This document shows positions 25,516 through 34,859 of a DNA stretch of 64,000 nucleotides, in pieces. The DNA is from Micromonospora musae. Its GTDB lineage: Bacteria > Actinomycetota > Actinomycetes > Mycobacteriales > Micromonosporaceae. Within the stretch, counting starts at the first letter, position 1, and the number at the start of each line of letters is the position of its first letter. The notes under the pieces were generated by a model. It saw nothing but the letters and a program-made list of their open reading frames with translations, was not told the DNA's origin and made no database searches. The stretch covers positions 1 to 64,000 of the forward strand of contig NZ_RAZT01000018.1 of assembly GCF_003626635.1 (NCBI RefSeq), in the 5' to 3' direction. Position numbers and translations under genes: made by a program.

Positions 25516-25772
25516 CGCCGGTGCCGGCCGCGGCCCGCCCCCAGCCGGGACGTCCCGGTTCACCGGGATGATCGGGGCCGGAGACGACCGGCTCCCGCGG
25601 GGGCCCGGCGCCGGGCCGTTGGTGGATTCCAAGCCGGTTGCAAGTGGCGCCGGGAAGGATCAACTCGTCTGTGCCTGCGCGGTCACCGGCCTTCGGCGCG
25701 GTCGCGCCACGGGTCGGGCGAGCCGAGGCGGGCACGGGGTGAAGACAGTCGAATTCCTTCCGAAAGGTCGCC

Positions 25773-26465
25773 GTGAACCGGAACCACAACGAAGCCATGG
25801 CCGACATCCGTGACATGTTCATGGCGCACACCATGCTGCGTCGCGAGTTCAGCCTGCTTCCGCAGCTCGTCCGTGGTGTCGCCGCCGGGGACACCCGGCG
25901 CGCCGCCGTCGTCGCCGAACACGCCGAGCTGCTGTGCAACATCCTGCACCGGCACCACGAGGGCGAGGACCTGGAGCTGTGGCCGCGGCTGCACGAGCGT
26001 GCCGGCGCGGCGGCCGAGGCCATCGTCGCGACCATGGAGGCGCAGCACCACGCCATCGAGGAGGCGCACGCGGAGGTGGTCGGGCTGCTGCCCGGCTGGC
26101 GGAGCACCGCGCAGGGCGGTACCGAACTCGCCGACGCCCTGGAGCGCCTGCGTGTCGCGCTGATCGAGCACATGGCCATGGAGGAGACGGAGATCCTCCC
26201 GTTGGCGGAGAAGTACGTGACCGCGGCGGAGTGGAAGAAGCTCGGCGAGCACGGGATGGCGAGCACCCCGAAGAAGGACGTTCCGCTGGCCGTGGGCATG
26301 GTCCTGTACGAGGGGGACCGCGAGGTGGTCAACGAGGTGCTCGCGGAGGCGCCGCTACCGATCCGGCTGCTCATGCCGATCATCGGGCGTCGTCGTTACG
26401 CCGCGCACGCCCGGCGGGTCCACGGCACGGCCACGCCGCCGCGCATCGGCGCGGGAACGAACTGA
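25773..26465 (+). CDS. Hemerythrin HHE-domain protein
   Basis: 230 aa. The N-terminal ~150 residues form a four-helix hemerythrin bundle with the expected di-iron ligands: His in DMFMAHTMLRREF, H-x3-E in ILHRHHEGEDLELWP, His in MEAQHHAIEEAH, and the H-x4-E of IEHMAMEETEILP. Such proteins bind O2 or NO or sense iron and redox state. The C-terminal ~75 residues (VPLAVGMVLYEGDREVVNEV, IIGRRRYAAHARRVHG) are typical of actinobacterial HHE proteins of unknown role. The start is a GTG with an upstream GAAAGG; the CDS ends before a terminator shared with the convergent SEC-C gene. Confidence 0.88.
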   Translation: MNRNHNEAMADIRDMFMAHTMLRREFSLLPQLVRGVAAGDTRRAAVVAEHAELLCNILHRHHEGEDLELWPRLHERAGAAAEAIVATMEAQHHAIEEAHAEVVGLLPGWRSTAQGGTELADALERLRVALIEHMAMEETEILPLAEKYVTAAEWKKLGEHGMASTPKKDVPLAVGMVLYEGDREVVNEVLAEAPLPIRLLMPIIGRRRYAAHARRVHGTATPPRIGAGTN

Positions 26466-26543
26466 CCTCCGCATCCGCGGGATCGCGGTAGGGACGTCGG
26501 GCGGCCCGGACGGGAGGGGCGCGCCCGCCGCCTCGTCGTCGCA

Positions 26544-26590
26544 GTCCCCGCTGCGGGTCCGAGTCGGGACCCGGATCCGCAGCGGGGGAC
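26544..26590. terminator. Bidirectional terminator between hemerythrin and SEC-C genes
   Basis: GTCCCCGCTGCGG pairs with CCGCAGCGGGGGAC (one bulged G), with an inner GTCC/GGAC helix. It sits between the 3' ends of two convergent genes. Confidence 0.7.
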
Positions 26591-26604
26591 GGCGGGGCTG
26601 CTAC

Positions 26605-27642
26605 TCAGCCGCGCGAGCGCGGCAGGCAGCACTTCTTGTACTTCAGGCCGGACCCGCACCAGCAGGTGTCGTTGCGCTCCGGTGGCCAGGGGATCCGCGC
26701 GTCCGAACGCGTCGACAGCTCACCCGCGTACCCGACCCGGGTCTGCCGGTCCGTCGGGTCGCCGTCCTTCCGGTCGGCGTAGCCGGTCAGCCCGGCCACC
26801 GACGCGCGCAGCACGTGCAGGCCGGTGCCGCCGGCGTCGGCCTGCCGGACCAGCTCCTTCTCCAGCCGGGCCCGGTGCGCGTCCCAGTCCGGCCCGTACG
26901 TCTCGGTGAGCGCGGCCTGCTCGCCGAGCAGGCGGTCGAACTCGGCCTGCGGGAAGAACAGCAGATCGGTCTCCCCGCTCTGCTGGGCGCGCTGGACGAG
27001 CTGCGCCTCCAGCCGGTCGGAGAGGTCGTCGTTGCGGTCGTGCGGCAGGTTGAGGTTGCGGCGTACCCGGTGGCGCTGCTGGAGCAGGAAGAACGTCACC
27101 CCGGGCGCCTCGGGCGGGCCGACCTCCACCACCGGTTCGGTGGAGGTGATGGCCTGGGCCTCCGCGGCTGCCGCGGCGCGCTGGCCGAGCAGGGTGTCGA
27201 GGGCCTCGCTCAGCCACTCCTCGGAGGTCTTCGCCCGGCCGCCGGTCTCCAGCGCGGCGCTCAGGTACGCGGGGGCGTCGGGCTGCTCGGTCAGCAAGGG
27301 GCGCAGGGCGGTCAGCTCCGCCATCGCCTCGTCGTCCCGCCCGCCGGTGCGGAACAGGATCCGGGCCCGCACCGCCCGGGCGATCCCGGCCTTCGGGTCG
27401 TCCGGGGAGGGGTACGCGGCGACGGCCCGGTCCGCGTAGCGCAGCGCGGCGTCGAGCCGCGACCGGATCTCGGCGATCTCGGAGGCGAGGGTCAGCGCGT
27501 CCCCGGCGCTGTCGGGCTCCGCCAGTCGGCCCTGCTCCACGGCTTCGGCCAGGTCGCTGGCGATCCCGAGCGGGTCGGCCGCCCCGAGCGCGGTGCGGCG
27601 GAGTTCGGCGAGGTCGGCGGTCGTGATCACGTCTTTCGGCAC
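26605..27642 (-). CDS. SEC-C motif protein with TPR-like N-terminus
   Basis: 345 aa. The C-terminus RNDTCWCGSGLKYKKCCLPR is a SEC-C zinc motif (CxC-x8-CC), the same zinc-binding module found at the end of SecA. The N-terminal ~140 residues are alpha-helical repeats (AEIRSRLDAALRYADRAVAA, AIARAVRARILFRTGG), resembling TPRs. The middle (FLLQQRHRVRRNLNLPHDRN, DWDAHRARLEKELVRQ) is basic and helical. SEC-C modules mediate protein or ribosome contacts, but the specific role here is unknown. Confidence 0.82.
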   Translation of the reverse strand: MPKDVITTADLAELRRTALGAADPLGIASDLAEAVEQGRLAEPDSAGDALTLASEIAEIRSRLDAALRYADRAVAAYPSPDDPKAGIARAVRARILFRTGGRDDEAMAELTALRPLLTEQPDAPAYLSAALETGGRAKTSEEWLSEALDTLLGQRAAAAAEAQAITSTEPVVEVGPPEAPGVTFFLLQQRHRVRRNLNLPHDRNDDLSDRLEAQLVQRAQQSGETDLLFFPQAEFDRLLGEQAALTETYGPDWDAHRARLEKELVRQADAGGTGLHVLRASVAGLTGYADRKDGDPTDRQTRVGYAGELSTRSDARIPWPPERNDTCWCGSGLKYKKCCLPRSRG

Positions 27643-27850
27643 GATCTCACGGTACGTCCGTTACGGCCGCGTCCGCCGCATGATCACCTGTTACGCCGCT
27701 CTCACGACGGGTCGGCCGGGAGCCGGCTCTCGGCGGGTTTTCGGAAGAGCGGGGACGTCGGGGCGTCCGGGATCGTGGCGCCCGCCGGCCCGTACGCCCG
27801 CAAGATCGGTGACCTTGACGTCGGGAGCGGCCGGCGGGCGGTGCCGTGGA

Positions 27851-28678
27851 TCAGGCGAGCCGGTGGTGGCCGGCCTTGACGACCTGGTCGTACTCGCTGC
27901 GACGGGCGTCGTACGAAGCCTCGAGGAAGGCCTCCGTGTCCGGTCCCACCGGCAGGCGCAGCGGCGGCGCCTCCAGGCGGCTGAGCCGCCACACGACGTC
28001 GGCGAAGAGCTCCGGCGGGTTGATCTCCGCGTTGCTGTTCATGGCGCGCAGCGCGCCGAGCATGCCGTCGCTGACCGGCGTGTAGTCGGCGATCCGGGTC
28101 TGCGCGATCGCCAGGTTGGCGCTGTAACCGGTGGCGAAGCCGCCCGGCTGCAGGATCGTCACGTTCACCCCGACGTGGCCGGCCTCGGCGGCGAGCGTCT
28201 CGGCCGCGCCCTCCAGCGCGGACTTGCTCGCGTTGTACGCGGCGAGACCGGGGAAGGGCACCGTGCCGGCCACCGAGCTGACGAAGATCGCGTGACCGGA
28301 GCCCTGGGCCCGCCACAGCGGCAGCACCGCCCTGGTCAGCCGCCACGGCCCGAACAGGTTCGTCTCGAACTGCCCGGCGAGCTCCGCGTCGGAGACCTCC
28401 TCGAAGGTGCCGAACTGCCCGTACGCGGCGTTGTTCACCAGCACGTCGATGCCGCCGAACGCGCCGACGGCCCGCTCGACCGCTGCGGCGCACTGCGCCG
28501 GGTTCCGCACGTCCAACGCCGCCGTCACCAGGTTGCCGGGGTGCCGCGCCGACAGGTCGGCCAGCGCCTCCGGCCGTCGCGCCGTCGCGACCACCTGCTC
28601 GCCCTCGGCGGCGAGCCGGGCCACGAGGGCCTGACCGAGCCCGCTCGAGCATCCCGTGACCAACCAACGCTTCGTCAT
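27851..28678 (-). CDS. Short-chain dehydrogenase/reductase
   Basis: 275 aa from the ATG at 28678. The N-terminal Rossmann motif is WLVTGCSSGLGQALVARL (TGxxxGxG), the NNAAY strand follows, and the active site has Ser in FVSSVAG and the YxxxK of AAYNASKSALEG. The C-terminal region is extended as in classical SDRs of the DltE/YusZ-like group. Cofactor is probably NADP(H), inferred from VATARRPEALADL after the second strand. Substrate unknown. It is read on the minus strand, separated from the HK-RR operon by the hairpin at 28815. Confidence 0.92.
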   Translation of the reverse strand: MTKRWLVTGCSSGLGQALVARLAAEGEQVVATARRPEALADLSARHPGNLVTAALDVRNPAQCAAAVERAVGAFGGIDVLVNNAAYGQFGTFEEVSDAELAGQFETNLFGPWRLTRAVLPLWRAQGSGHAIFVSSVAGTVPFPGLAAYNASKSALEGAAETLAAEAGHVGVNVTILQPGGFATGYSANLAIAQTRIADYTPVSDGMLGALRAMNSNAEINPPELFADVVWRLSRLEAPPLRLPVGPDTEAFLEASYDARRSEYDQVVKAGHHRLA

Positions 28679-28814
28679 CGCCCCGACCCGCCCATCCGCT
28701 AGGTGACATTCCGGTAGCAGAGTGTCAGCGCCGATGGTCGAGGTGAAAGGGAGAGGCGCTGTCACCAACCGGATTCGTCGGGTATCCGCCGTCGAACACG
28801 CCGGCCTCGCACCC

Positions 28815-28835
28815 GCCGGCGTCGCAGACGCCGGC
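28815..28835 (-). terminator. Terminator hairpin of the two-component operon
   Basis: GCCGGCGTC-GCA-GACGCCGGC: a perfect 9-bp stem, 57 bp past the response-regulator stop. It sits within a run of CGCCGGC-rich short repeats (28798-28860), so its boundaries are partly a composition effect. Confidence 0.5.
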
Positions 28836-28891
28836 CTCGATTCGCCGCGGCCTCGACGCCGCGCCGGTCCAGGTCCGGGCCGCGCGGCGGT

Positions 28892-29545
28892 TCAGTCCTC
28901 GACGACCGGGCCGGACTGCGCGGCGAGCAGCGCGAGCCGGATCCGGTTCGTCGCGCCCGTCTTGGCCAGCAGGCTCGTCACGTGGGTCTTCACGGTGGTC
29001 ACCCCGAGGTGCAGCCGATCAGCTATCTCCCGGTTGGACAGTCCGGCGCCGATGCAGGCGAGCACCTCCCGCTCCCGGGCCGTCACGGTCGTCGGCAGCG
29101 ACGGGGCCGGGGCGTCGCCGAGCCGCGCCCGTACCGCCTGATCGACGAGGCGGCGCAGCACCGTCGGGCTGAACGGCGTCTCACCGGCCGCCGCCTGACG
29201 GATCGCGGCGAGCAGCTCGTCCGGGGAGGCGTCCTTGACGAGGAAGCCGCAGGCGCCGGCGGCGAGCGTGGGGAAGAGGTGGTCGTCGTCGTCGAAGGTG
29301 GTCAGCACCAGCACCCGGACGGCGGGCCGGCTCGCGTGGATCCGCGCCGTCGCCGTGGTGCCGTCGACCAGCGGCATCCGCAGATCCATCAGCACCACGT
29401 CGGGGGCGACCTGCTCGACCAGCCGGATCGCCTGCTGCCCGTTCTCGGCCTCACCCACCACCGTCAGATCCGGTGCGGAATCGCAGAGCATGCGCAGGCC
29501 CGCGCGGACCAGCCGCTGGTCGTCGACGATCAGTACCCGGATCAC
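28892..29545 (-). CDS. NarL/LuxR-type response regulator
   Basis: 217 aa. The receiver domain has the acidic pair after VLIVDDQ, the phospho-acceptor Asp in DVVLMDLRMPLVDG, and Thr and Lys in LVLTTFDDD and FLVKDASPDELL. The LuxR HTH is LTAREREVLACIGAGLSNRE followed by IADRLHLGVTTVKTHVTSLL. It receives phosphate from the kinase at 29542, with which it overlaps by 4 bp (ATGA). Targets are unknown. Confidence 0.94.
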   Translation of the reverse strand: MIRVLIVDDQRLVRAGLRMLCDSAPDLTVVGEAENGQQAIRLVEQVAPDVVLMDLRMPLVDGTTATARIHASRPAVRVLVLTTFDDDDHLFPTLAAGACGFLVKDASPDELLAAIRQAAAGETPFSPTVLRRLVDQAVRARLGDAPAPSLPTTVTAREREVLACIGAGLSNREIADRLHLGVTTVKTHVTSLLAKTGATNRIRLALLAAQSGPVVED

Positions 29546-30762
29546 CGGCCCGTTCCCGCCGGTAGGACCGTCCGCAACCGCCAGCCCGGGCCGTCCGGCC
29601 CGGCGACCAGGCTGCCGCCGAGCAGCTCGACCCGCTCCCGCATCCCGATCAACCCGTGCCCGGCCTCGACCATCGTCGGGCCGACTTCGGCGCGTCGTCG
29701 GCCCTCACCGTCGTCGCCGCCCCGCCGCGGACCGGCGTCGACGCTGCGGCCTCCGCCGTCGTCGCTGACCTCCCAGTGCACGTTTCCGTCGCGCATCCGT
29801 ACGCAGACCCGTGCCCGTGCCGCCGGCCCGGCGTGCCGGGCCACGTTGGCCAGCCCCTCCTGCGTCAGCCGGAGCACGGCCAACCCGCGCACGGCGTCCA
29901 AGGTCGCCACCTCCGGGTCGATCGCCGCCTCCACCGTCAGGCCGCCCTTCACGGCTCGGCACACCGCCTCCGCGAGCGCCTCGGGCAGCGCGCCCGGCTC
30001 GATCGGCACGTACCCCGCACCGCCGTCGGCCAGGGCGGGGTTGCGCAGCACCGCCACCAACCGGCGCAGGTCGGCGAGGGCGGTGCTGCCGCTGGCGTGC
30101 AGGTCGTCGAAGACCTCGGCGACCCGCGGATCGGTGCCGCTCAGTACGTGCCGGGCGACTCCCACCCGGAGGACCATCGACGCGACGTGGTGCGCCACCA
30201 GGTCGTGCAGCTCACGAGCGATGGCGGTGCGTTCACCGGCCCGCGCAGCCCGCGCCTCGACGGCCACCCGCTGCTCGGCCTGCCGGGCGAGCCGGTGGCT
30301 GGCCCGGACGTTCAGGCCCACCAGCAGCGGCACCCCCACCACGACGGTCACCCCGTACAACCAGGTCGGCAGGCCCGACGGCAGTTCGTGCGCCGAGTCG
30401 ACGAGGTAGCCGACGAGCAGCGCGCCCGCGCCGACAGCCACCTGTCGCATCGGCGCCCGCAGGGTCAGCTCCAGGGCCGCCCAGGTGGCGCCCACCTGGG
30501 GGACGATCGGCTCGGCCTGACCGAGCCAACCCGCCGCGGCGAAGACCAGCGCCGCGCCGAGCGCGGCCGGGAACGGCCACCGCACGCCCACCGGGGACAC
30601 CGCGAGGGCGGCCGCCGCGAGCGCCCAGTCGACGGGGGAGTAGGGGCCGTCGGCGACCGGGCGGAACAGCAGATAGCCGACGCCGCTCAGGGCCAGCAGG
30701 GACAGCCGCAGCCAGGCGTACCGGTCGTCGAAGAGTCGCGACACCCAGCGAATGAGCACCAC
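29542..30762 (-). CDS. HisKA_3 sensor histidine kinase
   Basis: 406 aa with about six membrane-spanning segments in the first ~165 residues and no large extracellular loop, which suggests it senses the membrane or an intramembrane ligand. The dimerisation domain has the phospho-His in ARELHDLVAHHVASMVLRVG (HisKA_3), and the ATPase domain ends in HWEVSDDGGG and GHGLIGMRERVELLGG. The pair belongs to the NarX/DesK-like class common in actinomycetes. A GTG at 30762 is followed by a second GTG; either could start. It overlaps the response-regulator gene downstream. Confidence 0.92.
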   Translation of the reverse strand: MVLIRWVSRLFDDRYAWLRLSLLALSGVGYLLFRPVADGPYSPVDWALAAAALAVSPVGVRWPFPAALGAALVFAAAGWLGQAEPIVPQVGATWAALELTLRAPMRQVAVGAGALLVGYLVDSAHELPSGLPTWLYGVTVVVGVPLLVGLNVRASHRLARQAEQRVAVEARAARAGERTAIARELHDLVAHHVASMVLRVGVARHVLSGTDPRVAEVFDDLHASGSTALADLRRLVAVLRNPALADGGAGYVPIEPGALPEALAEAVCRAVKGGLTVEAAIDPEVATLDAVRGLAVLRLTQEGLANVARHAGPAARARVCVRMRDGNVHWEVSDDGGGRSVDAGPRRGGDDGEGRRRAEVGPTMVEAGHGLIGMRERVELLGGSLVAGPDGPGWRLRTVLPAGTGR

Positions 30763-30837
30763 GTCAGCGTAGGCCCGTCGCAGCGGCGGCGGGGAGAGCG
30801 CCGCGTCGGCCGGGCTCGACGCTCCGGGGTGCGCGCT

Positions 30838-31812
30838 TCACGCGTACACCTTCGGCGACTCGTCCTGAGTCGACGATGCCGGGGCGGGCCGGCGCAGCGC
30901 CAGCAGGACACCGACGGCCGTGACCGTGGCGAGCACCCCGGCCGCGACCAGCGTCGCGGCGTCCGGGTGGATCAGCGCCTGACCGCGCAGCGCCTGCCAG
31001 GTCACCAGCGCGACCAGGCCGGCGTACGCGATCGCGGCCACCACGGTCAACCGGAGCCGGACCCGATCGTCGCGCAGCCGGGGGAGACGCACGGCCAACG
31101 CGCCGAGGGCGATCGCGAGCAGCGGCAGCAGCTGCAGGGCGTGCATCCCCACGAAGTGTGGGATCCGCAGGTCGCCGCCGGTGGTGCTCCAGCCGGTGAT
31201 CGGCATACCCGGTCCGCCGTCGGGGACACCGACGCTGTGCGCCCCCACGAGGGTGACTGGGTCGGCGGCCTCCTGTGCGGCTGTCGGAATCACCATCAGG
31301 TAGCCGAGCCCCATTCCGGCGAGCGCGATGAGCAGGCCCAGGCGCAGGGTCCAGGTCGTCACCGGATCGGGCAGACGCTGGAACATCAGCAGTACGGCGA
31401 GGACCAGTGATGCGGTGTACAGCACGGCGATCAGCAGCGCCATCAGCCCGAAGATCGCGGTGTCCAGAGTGGTGGCGACGTTGAAGTGGCTCTGCCGGCC
31501 GCGGCCCGCCTGCACCGCGATCAGCCCCACCTCGACGAAGCCGGTCACGGCGACCACGTTCCCGGCCCACCAGCCGATCCGCCGGCCGCGCCGCATCAGC
31601 GAGATCAGCCAGGCCAGCGTCACGAGGTAGATGAGAAGCGAGACGGCGAACTTGAACGGCTTCAGCCAGATCGGCGCCCCGACCAGCACCCGGTCGTCGA
31701 CGACCAGGCCGACCAGGGAGACGAGCCCGAGCGCCACCATCGTGGCGGCCACGAACATGAGCGGGCGGTGCCAGCGGTAGACCTGCCGCAGCGAGATCGG
31801 TGAGTACGTCAT
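30838..31812 (-). CDS. Multipass membrane protein, function unknown
   Basis: 324 aa from the ATG at 31812, with about eight hydrophobic helices. The N-terminal block MTYSPISLRQVYRWHRPLMF, the LKPFKFAVSLLIYLVTLAWL helix and HFVGMHALQLLPLLAIALGA recur in actinobacterial membrane proteins with no assigned role. Conserved-looking His residues (W-H-R-P, SHFNVATTLDTA, PHFVGMHALQ) could bind heme or a metal, but that is inference. The gene lies upstream of the histidine kinase on the same strand with a 75-bp gap and may be co-transcribed. Confidence 0.75.
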   Translation of the reverse strand: MTYSPISLRQVYRWHRPLMFVAATMVALGLVSLVGLVVDDRVLVGAPIWLKPFKFAVSLLIYLVTLAWLISLMRRGRRIGWWAGNVVAVTGFVEVGLIAVQAGRGRQSHFNVATTLDTAIFGLMALLIAVLYTASLVLAVLLMFQRLPDPVTTWTLRLGLLIALAGMGLGYLMVIPTAAQEAADPVTLVGAHSVGVPDGGPGMPITGWSTTGGDLRIPHFVGMHALQLLPLLAIALGALAVRLPRLRDDRVRLRLTVVAAIAYAGLVALVTWQALRGQALIHPDAATLVAAGVLATVTAVGVLLALRRPAPASSTQDESPKVYA

Positions 31813-32107
31813 GCTCTCACGGTCGCGGAGCCGGCCCCTTCGAGCGCCCGCCCGCGGTCCCGGCCGCCGGCCCGCGGGACGAGTCGGCCTCCTCCCACGG
31901 TAGGAGGAGTCGAGCCTCGGTCGGGCCCGGGCCTTCGGCTCTTCCGATCGTCCCCGGTGGATCTCCGACCGGATGTGCCGCCCCCCTAGACTTGGCGCCC
32001 GGCAGCCTGCCTCGATCGCACCTGCTTCCTGGGTCACCTCCATTGGACCGGTGCAGTCGGCGTGCTGGACGGAGACCGGCGAGGACGACCGAGGGACTGG
32101 AGGCGGC

Positions 32108-34177
32108 ATGGGTTCGGAGCCGACGGAGTCGTTCCACGACTTCTGCCTCAGCTTGCACAACACCCCGTTGCCGGGGAAGGGCACCGAGGCCTTCGGGATT
32201 CCACTCAGGACCGGTGAGAGCTTCTTCGTTCCGCCGATGCTTCTGGAGAAGGACGACCAGCCGGAGCCGCTGGTGACGCTGGTCTCCGCCCGGGGCGCCG
32301 CCGGGAAGAGCACCACCGCATTCGAGCTGGCGGCGCGGATCGACGCACCGCTCTGGCGGCTGGACCTGGACAAGGCGGTGGGCGCGACGTCGCTGGAGTA
32401 CGCGCTCGGGCGCTACCTGGGCACGCACGACGTACGGGCCGAGCTGGACGGGAGGCAGCGCCCCATCGTCGTCATCGACTCGCTCGACGAGGCGCGGGCC
32501 CGGGTCTCCGGCGTGTCCTGGACCGAGTTCATCGGGTCGCTGGGTGACCTCGCGGAGCAGGGCCTGCGCTACGTCCTGTTCGGGCGGGAGCGCACGCTGG
32601 AGGACATCTGGGTCACCCTGGGCGACCTCGATCTTCCGGTGGCCTGGTGGGAGATCTCGCACTTCGCGGCGCTGCAGTGCGCCGACTACGTCGACGGCGT
32701 GGTGAAGCGCCGTGACCCGCAGACCGACTGCGCCGCCGCGGAGTACGGTGCCGCGCGCGACGCGCTCATCGCATCGCTGCGCGGGGCGGCCGAGGGCGCC
32801 TACGCCGACGCGTTCGTCGGCTACGCGCCCGTGCTCGACGCCGTCGCGGCGATGCTGATCAGGCGGCCGAACTTCCTGCAGATCCGGCGACGGTTCGAGG
32901 ACGCGGGGCCGCAGGCGGAGGGGCGGATCGCGCTCCTGCGGGACATCCTCGACAACCTGCTGAAACGGGAGCAACTCAAGATCAAGCCACTGGCGGAGGA
33001 GCTTGGGGCGGACGCCACCCGCACGTACACCCCTCGGGAGCAGATCCGCTGGCTCTGCCACTTCCTGGACGGAGCCGAACCGCCCGACCTGTCGTACCTG
33101 CCGAGCGCGAGCACTCGGCAGGAGTACGTCAAGCGGATCTCGACGTTCGGCGCGGAGCATCCGTTCCGGGCGGAGCACAACTGGGCGAGCCCGGTCTTCG
33201 AGGCGTACGTGGCGTCGGTCGAGTTCGACGGTTCGGTCTTCTCCCCGGAGCGGATCGTCGAGATCGGGCACGCCTCCGGACTGCTGCTCGACTTCGTCGG
33301 GGCACGCAGCGACCAGCTGATCAGCGAGTCGCAGTTCGCGGCCCTGCACGCCTCCATCATGGCGTCGGAGTGGGCCGAATCGATGACCAGCATCAGCGTC
33401 GACGAGGTGTCGGAGGACGTCTACGAGGTGACCTTCGCGATCAAGCGGGGCGCCGAGCGGCCGCACGTCACCCGCTTCGACCTGATGCCGGAGGCGACCG
33501 GCGTGCTGCAGATCCTCGGCCCGCTCGCGGAGCTCTCGGTGCGCAGCCGCGGCACCGTCGCGGTGCCGGGGAAGCCGCAGGGCACGGTGCTCGGCCCTGA
33601 CTTCTTCGTGCACGCCGCCGCGGTGCGGTTCGAGGGGCCCGCGCTGGAGTTCGCCCGGCGGTCGGAGGCGGAGACCCGGGGTGGCGACAACGACGCCTCG
33701 GTCGTGATCGAGGTGTACGAGTCGTTGCAGCTTCCGCCCACCTCGACGCAGCTGCCGCCGGCGTCCGATCTCGAGCTGCGGGTGCCTGCGCACCTCAAGC
33801 TGGGCCACCCGTGGTACGAGTACCGGGCCGAGTCGGAGCCGGTCGACGAGGCGAGCCCGGACCAGAAGGTCATCCGCTTCCTCAACAAGCTGATGAATCT
33901 CACCCGCAACCACGGTCACTCCGGTGAGCGGGGGGTGTTCATCAAGAAGTTCGAGGGTCGGCAGCCGTTCACGCCTACGGATTTCACCGTCGCGCTCACC
34001 GCCCTGGTCGACGCGAACGTCGTGCGGATCGAGAACGACATGGTGTTCTTGAAGATGGAGTGGGAGCCGTACCGGTACAACGGCAAGGCCCTGCAGGGTC
34101 AGCGGCAGTTGACCGACGTGCTGGACGCCTGGGGTCCGGTGATCCAGTCGATCGAGCAGCGGGTGTCGGGGAGGTAG
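32108..34177 (+). CDS. Orphan STAND-like P-loop NTPase, possible defence protein
   Basis: 689 aa, no signal or membrane segment. Walker A is ARGAAGKSTTAFEL (residues 61-74) and Walker B is PIVVIDSLDEAR (119-130). The stretch GLRYVLFGRERTLEDIW (sensor-1-like Arg160) and the following WEISHF fit a STAND/NACHT-type NTPase rather than an AAA+ unfoldase. Residues ~220-340 are helical. Residues ~410-590 are beta-rich (YEVTFAIKRG, VIEVYESLQLPP, LELRVPAHLKLGHPWYE), unlike a TPR or LRR sensor. The last ~90 residues look like a winged helix. No effector domain is fused. An AGGAGG-like site (GGAGG, 32099-32103) precedes the ATG. I do not recognise a named family. Confidence 0.72.
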   Translation: MGSEPTESFHDFCLSLHNTPLPGKGTEAFGIPLRTGESFFVPPMLLEKDDQPEPLVTLVSARGAAGKSTTAFELAARIDAPLWRLDLDKAVGATSLEYALGRYLGTHDVRAELDGRQRPIVVIDSLDEARARVSGVSWTEFIGSLGDLAEQGLRYVLFGRERTLEDIWVTLGDLDLPVAWWEISHFAALQCADYVDGVVKRRDPQTDCAAAEYGAARDALIASLRGAAEGAYADAFVGYAPVLDAVAAMLIRRPNFLQIRRRFEDAGPQAEGRIALLRDILDNLLKREQLKIKPLAEELGADATRTYTPREQIRWLCHFLDGAEPPDLSYLPSASTRQEYVKRISTFGAEHPFRAEHNWASPVFEAYVASVEFDGSVFSPERIVEIGHASGLLLDFVGARSDQLISESQFAALHASIMASEWAESMTSISVDEVSEDVYEVTFAIKRGAERPHVTRFDLMPEATGVLQILGPLAELSVRSRGTVAVPGKPQGTVLGPDFFVHAAAVRFEGPALEFARRSEAETRGGDNDASVVIEVYESLQLPPTSTQLPPASDLELRVPAHLKLGHPWYEYRAESEPVDEASPDQKVIRFLNKLMNLTRNHGHSGERGVFIKKFEGRQPFTPTDFTVALTALVDANVVRIENDMVFLKMEWEPYRYNGKALQGQRQLTDVLDAWGPVIQSIEQRVSGR

Positions 34178-34236
34178 GCGACCGTGCGCGTGGCGCCCGG
34201 CCCGGGTTGCCGGGAGCCGGACGCCACGCGGGCGGG

Positions 34237-34836
34237 TCAGGCGGAGAGCTTGCCGGCGAAGGTGACGACCCGCTCGGCCATGTGGTCGAGCGCGGCGAGC
34301 TGGGCGTCGCCCAGCGGAGCGTCGTTGTTGCCGCCGGTGACGTGCGAGACGCCGTACGGGTTGCCGTCGGCGAACTTCACCGGGTCGGTGTAGCCCGGGG
34401 GAACGATCAGACCACCGAAGTGGTAGATCGTGTTGTAGAGGGCGAGCAGCGTCGACTCCTGGCCGCCGTGGGCGGTCATGGTCGAGGTGAAGCCGGCGTA
34501 CACCTTGTTGGCCAGCAGACCCTGGCTCCACTGCGGGCCGAGGGTGTCGAGGAACTGCTTGAGCTGGCTGGAGACGTTGCCGTAGCGGGTCGGGGTGCCG
34601 AAGAGGACCGCGTCGGCCCAGACGACGTCGTCGGCGGTCGCCTTCGGCTCGTTCTTGGTGGCGTCGAAGTGCTGGCTCCACGCGGCGTTGGAGGCGATGG
34701 CCTCCTGCGGGGCGAGCTCCGGAACCTGGCGCAGCCGAACCTCGGCGCCGGCCTTCTCGCCGGCCTCGGCGAGCCGCTTGGCCATGCTGTGGATGGTGCC
34801 GGTCGAGGAGTAGTAGATGACGGCGAGCTTAGTCAT
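34237..34836 (-). CDS. wrbA: NAD(P)H:quinone oxidoreductase WrbA
   Basis: 199 aa. FMN-binding signature KLAVIYYSSTGTIHSMAKRL at the N-terminus, FGTPTRYGNVSSQLKQFLD at the active site, and the family C-terminus YGVSHVTGGNNDAPLGDAQL. This tetrameric flavodoxin-like enzyme reduces quinones by two electrons, avoiding semiquinone formation. Residues at the FMN and nicotinamide sites look intact. Monocistronic. Upstream is an inverted repeat with an AT-rich centre (34860-34888) that may regulate it. Confidence 0.95.
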   Translation of the reverse strand: MTKLAVIYYSSTGTIHSMAKRLAEAGEKAGAEVRLRQVPELAPQEAIASNAAWSQHFDATKNEPKATADDVVWADAVLFGTPTRYGNVSSQLKQFLDTLGPQWSQGLLANKVYAGFTSTMTAHGGQESTLLALYNTIYHFGGLIVPPGYTDPVKFADGNPYGVSHVTGGNNDAPLGDAQLAALDHMAERVVTFAGKLSA

Positions 34837-34859
34837 CGAAGAAGTCCTTTCATTGGATA

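Noticed and set aside
25545..25558. Palindrome CCGGGACGTCCCGG after the AfsR-like gene
   Set aside because: Short and in a GC-rich stretch; it could be a terminator element but is not distinguishable from chance.
28798..28860. Short CGCCGGC-rich repeats resembling a tandem array
   Set aside because: Repeat units are irregular and short; kept only as the hairpin at 28815-28835, not as a repeat array or CRISPR.
31817..34681. 954-aa open frame on the minus strand
   Set aside because: Antisense of the STAND-like NTPase gene; no family similarity and atypical composition.
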